A DNA stretch of 38,609 nt from GWB1-37-8 sp964603935 (GCA_964603935.1 CAZRWL010000010.1:1-38609), one strand, 5' to 3'; positions 7,297 to 15,525 are shown, counted from the stretch's first letter. Made by a program: numbers and translations. The notes: generated by a model from the sequence alone, not told the origin.

Positions 7297-7458
7297 ATGA
7301 GAACAGTACTTCAGGTTCCATTGAGTATTGAATTGCGGAAAGAAGCAGAAAAGCAGGCCTTAGCGCAGGGTTTTTCCTCGCTTCAGGAAGCGGTAAGAGT
7401 ATTCTTGGAACAGCTGGCATTAGGAAGAGTTAAGCTTACATTAGAAGACAAGGTTTAA
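7297..7458 (+). CDS. Small ribbon-helix-helix-like antitoxin protein
   Basis: 53 residues: a short strand-like start MRTVLQVPLSIELRKEAEKQA followed by QGFSSLQEAVRVFLEQLA, which has the strand-helix-helix shape of ribbon-helix-helix DNA-binding antitoxins of the RelB/CopG type. A TTGACA lies at 7260-7265, with TATAATAAT sequence just before the gene; exact spacing of the -10 is unclear. No toxin-like gene follows; the next gene is a GxxExxY protein, so it may be an orphan antitoxin or regulator. Confidence 0.6.
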   Translation: MRTVLQVPLSIELRKEAEKQALAQGFSSLQEAVRVFLEQLALGRVKLTLEDKV

Positions 7459-7490
7459 ACCCTACTACCGACGTATTCATCGCGATAGCT

Positions 7491-7859
7491 ATGAATTATC
7501 TTTATAGCGATTTGACAGAAAAAATAATTGGAGCAGCAATCGATGTTCATAAACAGCTTGGTCCAGGATACCCAGAGAAAATTTATCAGAGAGCGCTAGC
7601 AGAAGAATTTAGGAAGCAAAAAATTTTATTTAATAGAGAAGAAAAATTTAGAGTGTTCTATGATGATAAAGATGTAGGATACGAGATAATAGATTTTTGT
7701 GCTTATGATAAGATCGCGGTAGAACTTAAAGCAGTGCGGGAGATTATGGATCTTCATGCAAAACAGGTGATCAGTTACTTGAAGGGAAGAAGATTAAGAT
7801 TAGGATTAATATTGAATTTTGGGAAAAGTAAGCTAGAGATAAAAAGAGTTATTTTATGA
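7491..7859 (+). CDS. GxxExxY family protein (predicted PD-(D/E)XK-like)
   Basis: 122 residues with the hallmark order of the family: EKIIGAAIDVHKQLGPGYPEKIYQRAL (the GxxExxY motif as GYPEKIY), then DFCAYDKIAVELKAV, which has the D and ExK spacing of a restriction-endonuclease fold, and LGLILNFGK near the end. The biochemical role of this family is not established as far as I know. A nested palindrome follows immediately downstream (7872-7950). Confidence 0.88.
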   Translation: MNYLYSDLTEKIIGAAIDVHKQLGPGYPEKIYQRALAEEFRKQKILFNREEKFRVFYDDKDVGYEIIDFCAYDKIAVELKAVREIMDLHAKQVISYLKGRRLRLGLILNFGKSKLEIKRVIL

Positions 7860-7871
7860 AAGGAGGCTTGC

Positions 7872-7950
7872 AATCGCAGAGAGCACTGAAATGTCCACAG
7901 AAACACAGAAATAGTTCAGTGATTCAGTGGAATTCTCTGCGATTTCAGTG
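7872..7950. repeat. Nested palindrome between GxxExxY gene and fpg
   Basis: AATCGCAGAGA (7872-7882) pairs perfectly with TCTCTGCGATT (7934-7944). Inside, CACTGAA (7884-7890) can pair with either of two TTCAGTG copies (7915-7921, 7923-7929), and a third TTCAGTG is at 7944-7950, just before the GTG start of fpg at 7958. It could fold as a terminator-like cruciform or be a mobile repeat; there is no T run. Confidence 0.65.
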
Positions 7951-7957
7951 TTTTTAA

Positions 7958-8836
7958 GTGCCGGAACTTCCAGAAGTGGAAACTATACGATTGGGATTGC
8001 AGAAATATCTTGTCGGGAAGAGGATTGAGGATGTTGAAATCAGAATTCCCAAGATGTTCGTTGGGTCTGCAGAGAAAATTATTGGGGCGAAAATTATTGG
8101 CTTAAAAAGGATTGGCAAAGGGTTGATTGTAGAATTGGATAACGACTTTGTTCTGGCAGTTCATTTGAAAATGACCGGTCAGCTTATTTATTCTGATAAT
8201 AAGACTAAAGATCTGCCCCTGTCTCCAAAAATCGGAGGAGAAAAATTGCCTTCAAAATACTCTCATGCCATCTTTACTCTAAATAAAGGAGCTTTTCTTT
8301 ATTACAACGACTTGCGGCAGTTTGGGTGGATTAAGGTTGTTAAAAAAGACGAGTTAATGCAGATTCCATTTTTCCGAGAAATGGGGCCGGAACCCCCCGT
8401 CGTCCCGCTGAGCGGGACTATGGGGGGTAAGGCCCCTCTTAATCTTAATAAATTTAGTGAAATCGTTAGTCAAAGCAATCTTGCTATTAAAGTTTTGCTC
8501 ATGGATCAAAAGAAGATTGGGGGAATCGGGAATATCTATGCCAATGATAGTCTGTTTGACGCGCGAATTGATCCTAGAAAAAAGGCCAAGAAATTAAGTA
8601 ATGAAGAAATTAAGAAATTATACAACTCGCTTTTAAAAGTTCTGAGAAAAGGTTTAGGATACGGCGGTTCTTCGGATGAAAATTTTGTCAATGCTTTAGG
8701 GCAGGAGGGAAATTACCAAAATCACACTTTGGTTTATGGCAGAGAAAAAGAGCCATGCATTGTTTGCAAAACCCCGATTGAGAAAATAAAACTTGCAAGC
8801 CGCGGCACCTACTTTTGCCCCAAGTGCCAAAAGTAA
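7958..8836 (+). CDS. mutM: Formamidopyrimidine-DNA glycosylase (Fpg/MutM)
   Basis: Excises oxidised purines such as 8-oxoguanine and cuts the abasic site. The catalytic start PELPEVET (Pro nucleophile and Glu general acid after removal of the initiator) fixes the GTG at 7958 as the start. LAVHLKMTGQL, YNDLRQFGWIKV, IGGIGNIYANDSLF and the C-terminal zinc finger CIVC...CPKC with the family-typical lysines and arginine (LASRGTYF) are all present. About 14 residues after EMGPEP (PVVPLSGTMGGKAP) are extra and come from a GC-rich palindrome at 8383-8436. Length 292 is otherwise normal. Confidence 0.95.
   Translation: MPELPEVETIRLGLQKYLVGKRIEDVEIRIPKMFVGSAEKIIGAKIIGLKRIGKGLIVELDNDFVLAVHLKMTGQLIYSDNKTKDLPLSPKIGGEKLPSKYSHAIFTLNKGAFLYYNDLRQFGWIKVVKKDELMQIPFFREMGPEPPVVPLSGTMGGKAPLNLNKFSEIVSQSNLAIKVLLMDQKKIGGIGNIYANDSLFDARIDPRKKAKKLSNEEIKKLYNSLLKVLRKGLGYGGSSDENFVNALGQEGNYQNHTLVYGREKEPCIVCKTPIEKIKLASRGTYFCPKCQK
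8383..8436 (+). repeat. In-frame palindrome inside mutM
   Basis: Nested inverted repeats: GGGGCC / GGCCCC at the edges (8383-8388, 8431-8436), CCCCCC / GGGGGG, and a core GTCCCGCT (8402-8409) / AGCGGGAC (8411-8418). The core recurs at 22032-22048 in the EndoQ gene. It sits in the interdomain region after GPEP and keeps the reading frame. Confidence 0.8.
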
Positions 8837-8930
8837 CTGTCATTGTTTTTTTAAGCCCGATGTGTTACCATTGAAAATTAGAAATTGATATACATTCGGC
8901 AAGCTCAGTATAAATTTTAAGTAAAAATTT

Positions 8931-9638
8931 ATGGGGAGTAGCTATACAGACAAAATAGTTATCTCGGTCGGAGGATCATTAATTGTCCCCAATGGAGGGA
9001 TTGATACAAAATTTCTCATTAAATTCAATAAATTTATAAGAGGGAAACTGGCGGAAAATAAGAAACGCCAGTTTTTTTTGATTGTAGGAGGAGGATCAAC
9101 TACCAGACATTATCAAAATGCGGCAAGGGGAGTAATAGGGGATAAGCTTACGCATGATGATTTGGATTGGTTGGGTATTCACGCAACAAGACTTAATGCT
9201 CATTTAATCAGGACAATTTTTAGAGATGTTGCTCACAACTATATTCTCAAGCACTACGAAATTATCAGAAAAGTTGATGAGTCGGTTGTTGTCGGATCGG
9301 GTTGGAAACCAGGCTGGTCTACGGACTTTTGCGCAATAATGGCCTGTCAGGATTACGATGTGAAGACAGTTATCAATTTAAGTAATATAGATCAAGTTTA
9401 TGACAAAGATCCTCGTAAGTTTAATAACGCTAAGCCAATTGGTAAAATTTCCTGGAAGGAGTTAAGGCGATTAGTTGGTAATAAATGGACTCCCGGAATG
9501 CATGTTCCTTTTGATCCTATTGCTGCAAAAAAAGCACAAGAGTTAGGTGTAAAAGTGGTTGTTGTAAACGGAAATAGCTTTGAAAATCTGGAAAAATATT
9601 TCCAGGGAGAAAAATTTGTCGGCACAGTGATAGGATAA
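8931..9638 (+). CDS. pyrH: UMP kinase (amino-acid kinase fold), archaeal-like
   Basis: Phosphorylates UMP to UDP with ATP. The amino-acid kinase fold is shown by ISVGGSLIVPNGGID, FLIVGGGSTTRHYQNAAR, and the nucleotide-binding end VINLSNIDQVYDKDPRKFNNAKPIG; THDDLDWLGIHATRLNAHLI and GWKPGWSTDFCA are typical of the archaeal-type UMP kinases. 235 residues is normal. The start MGSSYTDK at 8931 is the first ATG before the conserved strand. A TATAAAT at 8910-8916 may be the -10. Confidence 0.85.
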   Translation: MGSSYTDKIVISVGGSLIVPNGGIDTKFLIKFNKFIRGKLAENKKRQFFLIVGGGSTTRHYQNAARGVIGDKLTHDDLDWLGIHATRLNAHLIRTIFRDVAHNYILKHYEIIRKVDESVVVGSGWKPGWSTDFCAIMACQDYDVKTVINLSNIDQVYDKDPRKFNNAKPIGKISWKELRRLVGNKWTPGMHVPFDPIAAKKAQELGVKVVVVNGNSFENLEKYFQGEKFVGTVIG

Positions 9639-9645
9639 ATCCCGC

Positions 9646-9730
9646 TGTCATGTTGAACTCGGTTCAGCATCTCGTCTAATCGTAAAGAATTCCCCGCGGG
9701 GGAAGATCCTGAAATAAATTCAGGATGACA
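9646..9730. repeat. Intergenic inverted repeat, TGTCAT family, copy 2
   Basis: TGTCATGTTGAA (9646-9657) and TTCAGGATGACA (9719-9730) form imperfect inverted ends. The right 27 bases (9704-9730) are identical to 613-639. It also holds CCCCGCGGGG near 9692. It lies in the 100-base gap between pyrH and recF and leaves only eight bases before the recF start. Confidence 0.75.
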
Positions 9731-9738
9731 AAAGAATA

Positions 9739-10779
9739 ATGATTTTAGAAAGCGTATTTCTTCAAAATTTCCGCAGCTACGGGAAAAAAGAATTCAAATT
9801 TAGCGAAAAGACCACTCTTATCATTGGTCCGAATACAGCAGGCAAAAGCAATCTGATTGAAGCAATTTACTTTTTAGCGAAAGGCGGAAGTTTCAGAATA
9901 GAGCAAGACGAACAATTAATCAAATTCACAGAAGATATCGCCAGAATTAAAGGTAAAGTTTCGGACAAGGATTTGGAAGTTGTTATTGCTCAGGGCGGGG
10001 TGGGGGGGAAGACCAGGCCGTTTAAAAAGTTTTTGGTAAACGGGGTATCGAAAAGAAAAGCAGATTTTGTGGGGAATTTCTTCGCAGTGCTTTTCGCGCC
10101 CAACGATCTGGAAATTATCATCGGCTCTCCTTCGAAAAGACGCGATTTTATAGATAATATTTTGGTTCAGGCGGATCGGGACTATCGTTTGGCCTTAACC
10201 TTTTACGAAAAAGGCTTAAGAATCAGAAACGCGCTTTTACACAAAGCTAAAGAAACAGGGACAAGACCGGAAAAGGAATTTGAATATTGGGATAGTCTTT
10301 TGATAGTCCAGGGACAGAAAATTACTAAAAAAAGAGAGGGTTTTATTCAATATTTGAATGATTCCAAAAAAGAAATTTTAAATTTTCAAATATTTTATGA
10401 TAAAAGCACTATTTCCAGAGACAGACTTTTGCAATATAAAGATGCGGAAGTGGGTTCCGGCGTTACATTAGTCGGACCTCACAGGGATGACTTCATTTTA
10501 AGCTTAAAGGGAAATGATGTTAAGTTTTTTGGCTCACGCGGTCAGCAAAGATTAGCAGTATTGCAATTAAAACTTTTAGAATTAAACTTTATTGAGCAAG
10601 CAACTCGGAACAAGCCAACTCTTCTTCTGGATGATATATTCTCAGAGCTGGACGCAGGGCATATCAATTTGGTTTTGGATATGATTGGGGCTCAGCAAGC
10701 GATCATGACTACCACTCACGAAGAATTCATCCCAAAAAGATTATTGAAAGAGGTAAGCGTGATAGAATTGGGAGGGTAA
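9739..10779 (+). CDS. recF: DNA replication and repair protein RecF
   Basis: SMC-like ATPase that helps load RecA at gaps. Walker A GPNTAGKSNLIEA, FAPNDLEIIIGSPSKRRDFID (a RecF hallmark), signature region GSRGQQRLAVLQLKL, and Walker B TLLLDDIFSELD are in order, with MTTTHEE after it. Length 346 is typical. The first residues MILESVFLQNFRSYG match the family, supporting the ATG at 9739. It stands alone here rather than in a dnaA-dnaN-recF-gyrB cluster. Confidence 0.95.
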   Translation: MILESVFLQNFRSYGKKEFKFSEKTTLIIGPNTAGKSNLIEAIYFLAKGGSFRIEQDEQLIKFTEDIARIKGKVSDKDLEVVIAQGGVGGKTRPFKKFLVNGVSKRKADFVGNFFAVLFAPNDLEIIIGSPSKRRDFIDNILVQADRDYRLALTFYEKGLRIRNALLHKAKETGTRPEKEFEYWDSLLIVQGQKITKKREGFIQYLNDSKKEILNFQIFYDKSTISRDRLLQYKDAEVGSGVTLVGPHRDDFILSLKGNDVKFFGSRGQQRLAVLQLKLLELNFIEQATRNKPTLLLDDIFSELDAGHINLVLDMIGAQQAIMTTTHEEFIPKRLLKEVSVIELGG

Positions 10780-10884
10780 TATTTTGAGCAGTGGCAAATA
10801 GAAGAGCGTAAAGATTTTCGTTATACAAATTAATACTAAATTGCCTATTGACACTATCCAATTTAACGACTTCACACTTAAATT

Positions 10885-10909
10885 CCCGACCGTAAGGTCG
10901 TGGGTTTTT
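10885..10909 (+). terminator. Intrinsic terminator downstream of recF
   Basis: CCCGACC, loop GTAA, GGTC-GT-GGG with a two-base bulge, then TTTTT. It lies in the 212-base gene-free stretch 10780-10991, which otherwise holds only AT-rich sequence, an isolated TTGACA (10848-10853) without a matching -10, and the promoter of the next gene near its end. Confidence 0.65.
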
Positions 10910-10991
10910 CATAATGACTGATGGAATGGTTCGTTAAACAACGCAATAAAAGTTTGATATTTAGCCTATGGTTGTGATATAAGCTAGTCTT

Positions 10992-11741
10992 ATGGCAGCG
11001 GAATTAGAAAAATTAGCGCAAAGAGTACAGGGAGATCATCCTGAATTTGCGGCGGATATTAGAAGTCTTATTCCCAGAGCAAGAAAATTAAGAGTTCCAG
11101 ACAATTTTCTTGATGAGAAAAAGCCACATATAAAAATCCCAGAAACTCAATTAGATTTACGACAAAGAACTTACGAGTTATTATCTAAAGTCAGAAAACC
11201 TAGCGTTGAAGAGGGGGAATCGCTGACGAAAAGAGGATTTATTTTCCTACCTATTGAAGCTAAAACATTGGCGCAAGTTGTTGGCGAGAACCCTGATCAT
11301 TTTTGGCCAGATGAGTTGCGATATATTAATGGTTTACCTCATTTGGATCTTCGAACATACGTTCCTAAAGTAATGGAAGTAGCCTTTAATCCAAGACGAT
11401 TATATATACAGGATAGTTTTAATCAATCTCAAGCAAAACAGTTGAGAATGACAGAAGAATATTCCCAAACTAATTTAGAAAAAGATTTGCCGGGCGCTAA
11501 GGCGTTGATGTTGCCCGCTACAGTTGAAGCTCAAGCGGATATTGCATATTTCAAAATGACAAAAGGTGAACCGCTTTTTAAAGACCGTTTTGCACGCGCC
11601 TTAGATCAGACGTCTAGTTTCCGCGTTGCCACTATTGGTCGTGGTCATTCTGGCAATCGGCTCTGTATCGATGGCTGGGATGCTGATAATGGACTTGGCA
11701 ATATTGGAGCTCTGCTTGCGGTAGTGTTTCTTCAGAAATAG
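10992..11741 (+). CDS. Hypothetical protein, 249 residues
   Basis: I do not recognise this soluble protein. It starts with charged helical sequence (AELEKLAQRVQ, IRSLIPRARKLRV) and has a central conserved-looking block FIFLPIEAKTLAQVVGENPDHFWPDELRYI, then LPATVEAQADIAYFKMTKGEPLF and a C-terminal ATIGRGHSGNRLCIDGWDADNG. No membrane span, signal peptide or metal-binding cluster. TGATATAAG puts the -10 (10978-10983) eight bases before the ATG, another leaderless-type start. Likely restricted to related CPR genomes; that is a guess. Confidence 0.7.
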   Translation: MAAELEKLAQRVQGDHPEFAADIRSLIPRARKLRVPDNFLDEKKPHIKIPETQLDLRQRTYELLSKVRKPSVEEGESLTKRGFIFLPIEAKTLAQVVGENPDHFWPDELRYINGLPHLDLRTYVPKVMEVAFNPRRLYIQDSFNQSQAKQLRMTEEYSQTNLEKDLPGAKALMLPATVEAQADIAYFKMTKGEPLFKDRFARALDQTSSFRVATIGRGHSGNRLCIDGWDADNGLGNIGALLAVVFLQK

Positions 11742-11748
11742 GATTTTG

Positions 11749-11766
11749 ATTCGCCAGCTGGCGAAT
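11749..11766. repeat. Perfect 18-bp palindrome after the hypothetical gene
   Basis: ATTCGCCAGCTGGCGAAT is perfectly self-complementary and lies eight bases after the stop codon. With no T run it is a poor terminator; it is better read as a short GC-rich palindromic element of the kind found inside genes elsewhere in the window. Confidence 0.7.
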
Positions 11767-11850
11767 TGGTTCTTCGATTTTTCCTCACTAACAGTTTTAA
11801 GATAACCCGGGAGCTGAAAAATATGGTTTGGATATAGTACAATAGGGAAA

Positions 11851-12699
11851 ATGAAAAGCAATTTTGACCCAACCGATTTGAAAAAACTTTACATCCCGCC
11901 AGCGAATTCCCATAAAGGGCAGAATGGGAAGCTCTTTGTAATTGCCGGATCCCGGTTGTTTCACGCGCCGCCAATCTGGGTTTTGAAAATTGCTTCCCGA
12001 ATTGTGGATATGGTTTTTTATTCCTCAACTTCTGAAAATAACGAAATAGCTAAAAAAGCAAAAGCAGAATTCAGGGACGGAATTGTGGTGCCCAGAAACA
12101 AAATCGACGATTATATTAATGAAGCGGATTGCGTCCTGATCGGCCCGGGGCTTCCCAGAAAAGAAGGAGAGGAAGAAGGGGACGATGACACAAAGGAATT
12201 AACGGAGAGCTTGTTAAGGAAATATCCGGAGAAAAAATGGGTGATTGACGGAGGAAGCTTGCAGGTAATTAACCCATCTCTAATATCTCACAACGCCATA
12301 CTCACACCGCATCATAAAGAGTTCGAAAAGATGTTTAATTTCAAATTTCAAATTTCAAATTTCAAATCAATTTCCAATGAGCAAATTTCAAAAATGGCTA
12401 AAAAGTATAATTGCACGATTGTTCTGAAGGGGGAGACAGACATTGTTTGCTCGCCAAATAAATGTGTCAGGATTGCTGGCGGAAATGCGGGGATGACCAA
12501 AGGCGGAACAGGAGATATCCTGGCAGGTTTAACAGCAGCTTTGTATTGCAAAAATGACGCATTTTTATCAGCTGCAGCAGCAAGCTATATCAACAAAAAA
12601 GCAGGAGAAAGCTTGTTCAAACGCGTTGGCTATTACTTCAATTCCTCCGACCTGGCTGACGAAATTCCGAAGGTGATGAAAAAATTAATTATTAGTTAG
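11851..12699 (+). CDS. nnrD: ADP-dependent NAD(P)H-hydrate dehydratase
   Basis: Repairs hydrated NAD(P)H; belongs to the YjeF C-terminal domain / ribokinase-like fold. NSHKGQNGKLFVIAGS, VLIGPGLPR, WVIDGGSL, ILTPHHKEFEKMF and the anion-hole and catalytic motif GGNAGMTKGGTGDILAGLTAAL are family signatures. The YjeF N-terminal epimerase domain is absent, so this is the single-domain form. NFKFQISNFKSIS after the EFEKMF motif is an extra loop coded by a seven-base repeat. The -10 TACAAT (11838-11843) lies seven bases before the ATG. It ends convergently, overlapping the stop of the next, opposite-strand gene. Confidence 0.9.
   Translation: MKSNFDPTDLKKLYIPPANSHKGQNGKLFVIAGSRLFHAPPIWVLKIASRIVDMVFYSSTSENNEIAKKAKAEFRDGIVVPRNKIDDYINEADCVLIGPGLPRKEGEEEGDDDTKELTESLLRKYPEKKWVIDGGSLQVINPSLISHNAILTPHHKEFEKMFNFKFQISNFKSISNEQISKMAKKYNCTIVLKGETDIVCSPNKCVRIAGGNAGMTKGGTGDILAGLTAALYCKNDAFLSAAAASYINKKAGESLFKRVGYYFNSSDLADEIPKVMKKLIIS
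12338..12368 (+). repeat. Seven-base tandem repeat inside nnrD
   Basis: About four units of AATTTCA. It codes NFKFQISNFK in an exposed segment after the HHKEFEKMF motif. It is the same kind of frame-independent heptamer run as those in pduO, EndoQ and pth. Confidence 0.8.
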
Positions 12700-13262
12700 G
12701 CGGATTTTGAAGATGGGGATGTTTGAGCGGAGGCTCTATTAAGGCTGAATTCATTCTTGACTTTCGTATGCCAAACGCTGTGTTCTTTTGCAAGTCCTAA
12801 AAGGACAAGAGCAGCTCCTCCAAGATCAAAAAGAAAACCTCTATACCAGCCAGGTTGATTGCGTAAAGCTTCTTTTTTAGAGATAAGTTCTTGGTTTTGT
12901 GATAGGAGTTTTACATCATCCTGAGCCGGTTGCAGGTTTTTGATTTCCTTAAAATCCACAATGGTTTCTCCTTTTCCTAATTCCTCGTATACTTTTTTGA
13001 TTACTGCAGTGTTAAAATTACTCACTTTTTCCGATATCTTCTTTAATTCTTCTTCCGAGGGTAAGCTTGGATAGCTTAACACCAATTCTTTTTCTTGCCT
13101 ATCGAACCTATGACTATCTTGAACAGAGACTGCTGTTCCCCCAACCATTCCCAACAATCCTCCAGCCACCAATATTGCTGATTCTGCATAACCCAATCCT
13201 ATGCGGTGTTTTTTTGCAGTTTCTGCTATGTTGTGGGGAATTCTTCCTGCCTCAATTTTCAT
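12696..13262 (-). CDS. Hypothetical membrane-anchored protein
   Basis: 188 residues from the ATG at 13262. The longer TTG-initiated frame from 13298 is rejected because that TTG is the first base triplet of a -35 TTGACA. A hydrophobic segment (SAILVAGGLLGMVGG, residues about 27-42) and a second (FLFDLGGAALVLLGL, about 148-163) flank a charged, helical, probably exposed domain (EKELVLSYPSLPSEEELKKISEKV...). Family not recognised. Its stop codon overlaps that of nnrD. Confidence 0.7.
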   Translation of the reverse strand: MKIEAGRIPHNIAETAKKHRIGLGYAESAILVAGGLLGMVGGTAVSVQDSHRFDRQEKELVLSYPSLPSEEELKKISEKVSNFNTAVIKKVYEELGKGETIVDFKEIKNLQPAQDDVKLLSQNQELISKKEALRNQPGWYRGFLFDLGGAALVLLGLAKEHSVWHTKVKNEFSLNRASAQTSPSSKSA

Positions 13263-13268
13263 TATCCG

Positions 13269-13298
13269 TATATTACCGATTAATTTTTCTTTTGTCAA
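13269..13298 (-). promoter_or_regulatory. Promoter TTGACA-17-TAATAT
   Basis: On the minus strand TTGACA (13298-13293), a 17-base spacer and TAATAT are followed seven bases later by the ATG at 13262. This is a consensus-like promoter for a leaderless mRNA. Confidence 0.75.
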
Positions 13299-13329
13299 AT
13301 TTTTTCGTTTTAGAATTTAGGCCTTGTGT

Positions 13330-13608
13330 TTATTTTTGTCCCTGGAGTTTTTGGAGGAGTTTTGAAAGCTGGAAGGTTATAAAAACTGCAAGAAAGGTAA
13401 TGACAACAGCATAAATCAAAAGCGACCAGATACCGCTTCCGGAAGGCAAGAATTTCTTGACATAGCTGTTGACGAATTCCTGTATAACGCTGTTCCATGC
13501 CAAAGCTGCGACAAGCCCGAATCCGCTTGTTGCAAGAGTCAACATCTGTTTTAGAATTTCGGTGTGCAATCTTTTTTGAGCTTGAGTTTCTTTTTTATTG
13601 TTTGCCAT
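13330..13608 (-). CDS. DUF5654 family membrane protein
   Basis: 92 residues: a charged N-terminus MANNKKETQAQKRLHTEILKQ, then LATSGFGLVAALAWNSVIQEFV, a pattern I associate with DUF5654, and a second membrane segment IWSLLIYAVVITFLAVFITF with a lysine-rich cytoplasmic tail. The ATG at 13608 is preferred because TTGAAA, 17 bases and TATTAT end seven bases before it. The role of the family is unknown. It diverges from the Fic gene across a very AT-rich 127-base gap filled with TTTCAAAT-like repeats in both orientations. Confidence 0.75.
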   Translation of the reverse strand: MANNKKETQAQKRLHTEILKQMLTLATSGFGLVAALAWNSVIQEFVNSYVKKFLPSGSGIWSLLIYAVVITFLAVFITFQLSKLLQKLQGQK

Positions 13609-13735
13609 AACTGGTATAATACAGTAATAATTTTCAATTTTCAATTTGAAATTTTAAATCAATTTTTAATAATTTAATTTTTAAACATTTGAATTTGAAT
13701 AAAAATTAAAAAAATTTCAAATTAAAAATTATCCT

Positions 13736-14860
13736 ATGTATCAACCCAAGTTTACCATTTCCAACAAAATCCTCAAAAACATCGGCATAATTGAAGCTGC
13801 GAAGGAAGTTATAGATCACGCGCCGCTTTTGCCATATTACGAAAAGCAATTTAGGGATAATGCTCTTGTTCGTACTGTTCATTACGGAACGCATCTTGAG
13901 GGAAATGAATTAAATCTTTCCCAAACTGAAAAAGTGATGCTGGGGCAGGAGGTGGCGGGGAGGGATAGGGATATTCAGGAAGTGATTAATTATAGGAAGG
14001 CGATGGAGTTTATTGCGGAATTAAGAATTAAGAATGCCCGCCCGCCAGCGACTTCGTCCATTAAGTCGCAAACTACTCAAGCGGATGTCGCAGGCGAAGT
14101 CGGGCGGGAAGAATTAAGAATTACGGAGGAGATGGTTAGAAAATTACATAAAATAACAGTTAATAAGATTTTGGTGGAGGAAAAGAGCGGGAAATATAGG
14201 GCAACGCAAGTAGTAATTAAGAATAATCAGACAGGAGAAGTGTCATTTCGTCCGCCGGAGGCTTCGAAAATCTCAGCCCAAACTCAAGATTTATTGGTAT
14301 TTATTTCTGCAAAGCAGAATCAAGATGTTCATCCTATTTTGAAATCAGGAATTGTTCACTACGAATTAGTCCGGATTCATCCCTTTGTTGACGGCAACGG
14401 CCGGGTTGCGAGAGCTTTGTCAACTTTAATTCTCTTCCAGGAAGGTTATGATATAAGGAAATTCTTTTCGTTAGAAGAATATTTTGATAAAAACGCCCAG
14501 GAGTATTACTCCGCTTTGCAAAGTGTTGAGAAGAATAGCGGAGATTTAACAGTGTGGCTGGAATATTTTACCCAAGGTCTGGCAATTGAACTTTCCAAAA
14601 TTAAAGAAAAGGTTGAAAAGATATCTGTTGACGGGAAATTAAGGCAAAAATTAGGAGGAAAACCGCTTTTATTAACCGATCGCCAGCTTAAGATAATCGA
14701 ATATATTCAGGAAACAGGGTATTTGCAAAACCAGGCTTTTGAAGAATTATTTCCCATGGTTTCCGAAGACACAATACTTAACGAACTTAAAAGTTTGTTA
14801 ACGAATAAAATTATCAAAAAACAAGGCGTTACCAAAGGCGCGAAGTATGTAATGGGCTAA
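13736..14860 (+). CDS. Fic/DOC family protein (predicted AMPylase) with C-terminal winged helix
   Basis: Fic enzymes transfer AMP (rarely other groups) from a nucleotide to protein hydroxyls. The active-site motif HPFVDGNGRVAR is intact. An inhibitory-helix motif lies N-terminal (HYGTHLEGNELNLSQTE, residues about 44-60), so activity is probably held in check by its own helix. The N-terminal Fic_N-like region and the C-terminal helix-turn-helix (LTDRQLKIIEYIQETGYLQNQAFEELF) match the common chromosomal Fic-wHTH layout. Residues about 100-130 (KNARPPATSS...GEVGREELRI) are an extra loop coded by a palindrome with direct repeats on both sides. No antitoxin is adjacent. Confidence 0.9.
   Translation: MYQPKFTISNKILKNIGIIEAAKEVIDHAPLLPYYEKQFRDNALVRTVHYGTHLEGNELNLSQTEKVMLGQEVAGRDRDIQEVINYRKAMEFIAELRIKNARPPATSSIKSQTTQADVAGEVGREELRITEEMVRKLHKITVNKILVEEKSGKYRATQVVIKNNQTGEVSFRPPEASKISAQTQDLLVFISAKQNQDVHPILKSGIVHYELVRIHPFVDGNGRVARALSTLILFQEGYDIRKFFSLEEYFDKNAQEYYSALQSVEKNSGDLTVWLEYFTQGLAIELSKIKEKVEKISVDGKLRQKLGGKPLLLTDRQLKIIEYIQETGYLQNQAFEELFPMVSEDTILNELKSLLTNKIIKKQGVTKGAKYVMG
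14018..14123 (+). repeat. Palindromic insertion in the fic gene with 13-bp direct repeats
   Basis: CCCGCCCG (14037-14044) pairs with CGGGCGGG (14101-14108); between them are imperfect complements around CGACTTCG / CGAAGTCG. The same 13 bases, GAATTAAGAATTA, stand at 14018-14030 and 14111-14123. The frame is kept through the element: one copy of ELRI is on each side. The direct repeats look like a target duplication or a repeat used for slippage. Confidence 0.8.
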
Positions 14861-15483
14861 GGTTGAGGGGTTGACAGTGAGGATTCTGCGGGAAGAAATG
14901 ACATATTCGTATTGCCTTGAGAGTCCGTAACGAGTTTTATCCGGCATCCATTTTTTGGAAGATTATCCAAATCTTTCTGCATAGATTCCCCGTTCTCATT
15001 TATTATTCGGGCATATTCTACTACTTGTCGATCTGGAGACCTTTTTGCATAAAGTTCGGAAAATCCATTAGTCATGGTAAGTGGAGTTCCAAGAGTGTGG
15101 CGCAAACCGCTGATAACTGCTGTTGATAATGCTGTATTTATAACGGTTTCTCCCGCAGCAGAATTGCTGTTTTTTTCTTGTTGTTGATCCGGTTCAATTT
15201 CAAGAATAAATCCGCCTTGATGTTCTATGGCTTTTACTTTTTTTGCCATCGCGAGATTTTGTAAAATCTTTTGAATGGCGTCTAAGTTTGATCTCACACG
15301 TTCAGCCCAATCTGGATTTTGCTCTAGACATGCTTTTTGCAATAAATCAGCGTTAGTTAGCATAGGAGGTAAATTGGAAGAGAATTGTTGTTCTAAGGCT
15401 CTGCCAAGGGCTCTTGCTTGTTCTCTTGGAATCTCAATTCCGTTTAGTTTTTGTTGTTGTTCTATCACAGTAGAATCTGCCAT
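14857..15483 (-). CDS. Histidine-kinase-like DHp protein lacking the ATPase domain
   Basis: 208 residues from the ATG at 15483, which begins MADSTVIEQQQK; a much longer upstream frame overlaps the divergent gene and is rejected. The C-terminal half has ISGLRHTLGTPLTMTNGFSELY, close to the H-box of histidine kinase DHp domains (H, then PL), followed by a second helix YARIINENGESMQKDLDNL. The sequence then ends after about 35 residues (a short beta-like tail SQGNTNMSFLPAE), with no N, G1 or G2 boxes of the ATPase domain. The N-terminal half is helical and unassigned. It could be a phosphotransfer protein or a degenerate kinase. Divergent from a receiver gene 42 bases away. Confidence 0.7.
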   Translation of the reverse strand: MADSTVIEQQQKLNGIEIPREQARALGRALEQQFSSNLPPMLTNADLLQKACLEQNPDWAERVRSNLDAIQKILQNLAMAKKVKAIEHQGGFILEIEPDQQQEKNSNSAAGETVINTALSTAVISGLRHTLGTPLTMTNGFSELYAKRSPDRQVVEYARIINENGESMQKDLDNLPKNGCRIKLVTDSQGNTNMSFLPAESSLSTPQP

Positions 15484-15525
15484 ATATTTACAGTAACATA
15501 GTTTTTGGTGTGATACAATAAGATT

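Noticed and set aside
8811..8852. ACTTTTG/CAAAAGT hairpin at the mutM end as a terminator
   Set aside because: The T run starts ten bases after the stem, too far for a standard intrinsic terminator.
10848..10876. TTGACA promoter after recF
   Set aside because: No -10-like hexamer 16-19 bases downstream and a terminator follows.
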